Both the position numbers and the translations under genes were made by a program. Under the pieces are notes generated by a model, which saw only the letters and a list, made by a program, of their open reading frames with translations, had not been told where the DNA came from and searched no databases. Below, one piece after another: positions 7,423-8,567 of a stretch of DNA of 8,567 nucleotides. Source of the stretch: JAHJQQ01 sp032907525 (lineage in GTDB: Bacteria > Pseudomonadota > Gammaproteobacteria > Thiohalobacterales > Thiohalobacteraceae); assembly GCA_032907525.1 (NCBI GenBank), contig JAJJPM010000186.1:1-8567 (forward strand), given 5' to 3'. Each line of letters starts with the position of its first letter. Position 1 is the stretch's first letter.

Positions 7423-7728
7423 ATGATCGCACTGTCGGATTATCTGGTGTTGGGGGCCATCCTGTTCGCGCTGAGCGTGGCGGGGATCTTCCTCAACCGC
7501 AAGAACGTCATCATCCTGCTGATGGCCATCGAGCTGATGCTGCTGGCGGTGAACATGAACTTCATCGCTTTTTCGCACTTTCTCGACGACCTGGCCGGGC
7601 AGGTGTTCGTGTTCTTCATCCTGACGGTGGCGGCGGCCGAGGCGGCCATCGGGCTGGCCATCCTGGTGGTGCTGTTCCGCAACCGGAGCACCATCAACGT
7701 CGACGATCTCGACAGCATGAAAGGCTAG
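7423..7728 (+). CDS. nuoK: NADH-quinone oxidoreductase subunit K
   Basis: This is the ND4L-type membrane subunit, a three-helix protein of the proton-translocating arm that sits between NuoJ and NuoN in known structures. It has 101 residues, the standard length. The two buried glutamates essential in E. coli (E36 and E72) are present here as E37 (LLMAIELML) and E73 (AAAEAAIG). The start at 7423 (MIALSDYLVLG) matches the family and has a good ribosome-binding site. The stop TAG at 7726-7728 is only 3 bases from the nuoL ATG. This gene is normally directly after nuoJ; here the GxxExxY cassette stands between them. Confidence 0.97.
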   Translation: MIALSDYLVLGAILFALSVAGIFLNRKNVIILLMAIELMLLAVNMNFIAFSHFLDDLAGQVFVFFILTVAAAEAAIGLAILVVLFRNRSTINVDDLDSMKG

Positions 7729-7731
7729 GGC

Positions 7732-8567
7732 ATGGAAAACGTCTATCTCGCCATACCGCTCGCGCCGCTCGCCGGCGCCATCCTCGCCGGGCTGTTCGGC
7801 AGGTCGATCGGCCGTGCCGGCGCGCACTGGGTGACCATCCTGGGCGTGGCCGTGGCGTTCCTGCTGTCGGTGTGGGTGTTCAAGCACCACGTGCTGGACG
7901 GCGCGGCGGACTACAACGGTTCGGTGTACGTATGGGCGCTGTCGGACGGCATCCAGTTCGAGGTCGGCTTTCTGATCGACCGGCTCAGCGTGCTGATGAT
8001 GCTGGTGGTGACCTTCGTCTCCCTGATGGTGCACATCTACACCATCGGCTACATGGCCGACGACCCGGGCTACCAGCGCTTCTTCAGCTACATCGCCCTG
8101 TTCACCTTCTCCATGCTCATGCTGGTGATGTCGAACAACTTCCTGCAGCTGTTCTTCGGCTGGGAGGCGGTGGGCCTGGTGTCGTACCTGCTGATCGGCT
8201 TCTGGTACACGCGGCCGACGGCGATCTTCGCCAACCTCAAGGCCTTCCTGGTCAACCGCGTCGGCGACTTCGGCTTCCTGCTCGGCATCGCCGCGGTGCT
8301 GATGCATTTCAACAGCCTCGACTACTGGGACGTGTTCACCGCCGCGCCGGCCATGACCGACGTGACCATGCAGGTGTTCCCGGGCGTCGACTGGTCGCTG
8401 ATGTCGGTGATCTGCATCCTGCTGTTCATCGGCGCCATGGGCAAGTCGGCGCAGGTGCCGCTGCACGTATGGCTGCCGGATTCCATGGAAGGCCCGACGC
8501 CGATCTCGGCGCTGATCCATGCCGCGACCATGGTGACCGCCGGCATCTTCATGGTGGCGCGCATGTC
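7732..8567 (+). CDS. nuoL: NADH-quinone oxidoreductase subunit L (3' partial)
   Basis: This is the ND5-type antiporter-like subunit at the far end of the membrane arm, a proton channel with a long lateral helix in the full protein. The frame is open from the ATG at 7732 to the window edge (278 full codons of a usual total of about 610-680). The N-terminus MENVYLAIPLAPLAGAILAG, the segment FFGWEAVGLVSYLLIGFW with the key glutamate E145, and GKSAQVPLHVWLPDSMEGP with K238 followed by H263 (ALIHAATMVTAG) match the residues used in proton transfer in E. coli NuoL (E144, K229, H254). It follows nuoK by 3 bases with no repeat, so the two are probably translationally coupled. nuoM and nuoN would be expected downstream. 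Confidence 0.97.
   Translation, partial: MENVYLAIPLAPLAGAILAGLFGRSIGRAGAHWVTILGVAVAFLLSVWVFKHHVLDGAADYNGSVYVWALSDGIQFEVGFLIDRLSVLMMLVVTFVSLMVHIYTIGYMADDPGYQRFFSYIALFTFSMLMLVMSNNFLQLFFGWEAVGLVSYLLIGFWYTRPTAIFANLKAFLVNRVGDFGFLLGIAAVLMHFNSLDYWDVFTAAPAMTDVTMQVFPGVDWSLMSVICILLFIGAMGKSAQVPLHVWLPDSMEGPTPISALIHAATMVTAGIFMVARM

Overview
This window is the middle of a respiratory complex I (NADH:quinone oxidoreductase, NDH-1) operon, all on the + strand, in the order nuoE (5' end missing), nuoF, nuoG, nuoH, nuoI, nuoJ, nuoK, nuoL (3' end missing). The operon order, the high G+C, the NuoF N-terminus (MTNEVCF...), the 162-residue NuoI and the roughly 796-residue NuoG lacking cluster N7 ligands suggest a Gamma- or Betaproteobacterium. 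I cannot place it more precisely from sequence alone.

Layout: 1-452 nuoE; 601-1911 nuoF; 1908-4298 nuoG (ATGA overlap with nuoF); 4508-5533 nuoH; 5676-6164 nuoI; 6322-6927 nuoJ; 6982-7395 a non-nuo gene of the GxxExxY family; 7423-7728 nuoK; 7732-8567 nuoL. NuoE, F and G form the NADH-oxidising peripheral arm (FMN and Fe-S clusters). NuoI carries two [4Fe-4S] clusters towards quinone. NuoH forms the quinone-site membrane base. NuoJ, K and L belong to the proton-pumping membrane arm.

The unusual part lies between the genes. Two junctions are tight (F-G overlap by 4 bases, K-L are 3 bases apart). Each of the other five junctions (E-F, G-H, H-I, I-J, J-K) holds a long imperfect inverted repeat with arms of about 27-34 nt. 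Each arm is built from three 9-10 bp tandem units. The five repeats are related in design but differ in sequence, except that the I-J and J-K left arms are identical over 34 nt. In four spacers the arms enclose only a short loop (41-87 nt). In the J-K spacer they enclose the complete GxxExxY gene, a predicted PD-(D/E)XK-nuclease-like protein whose ribosome-binding site and stop codon lie in the repeat arms. This looks like a family of small insertion elements in which most copies are empty and one carries the gene. That reading is inference. The inverted repeats, their positions and the position of the gene are directly visible.

No tRNA, rRNA, CRISPR array or convincing internal promoter or intrinsic terminator was seen. 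The only stretches without nuo genes are the spacers described here.
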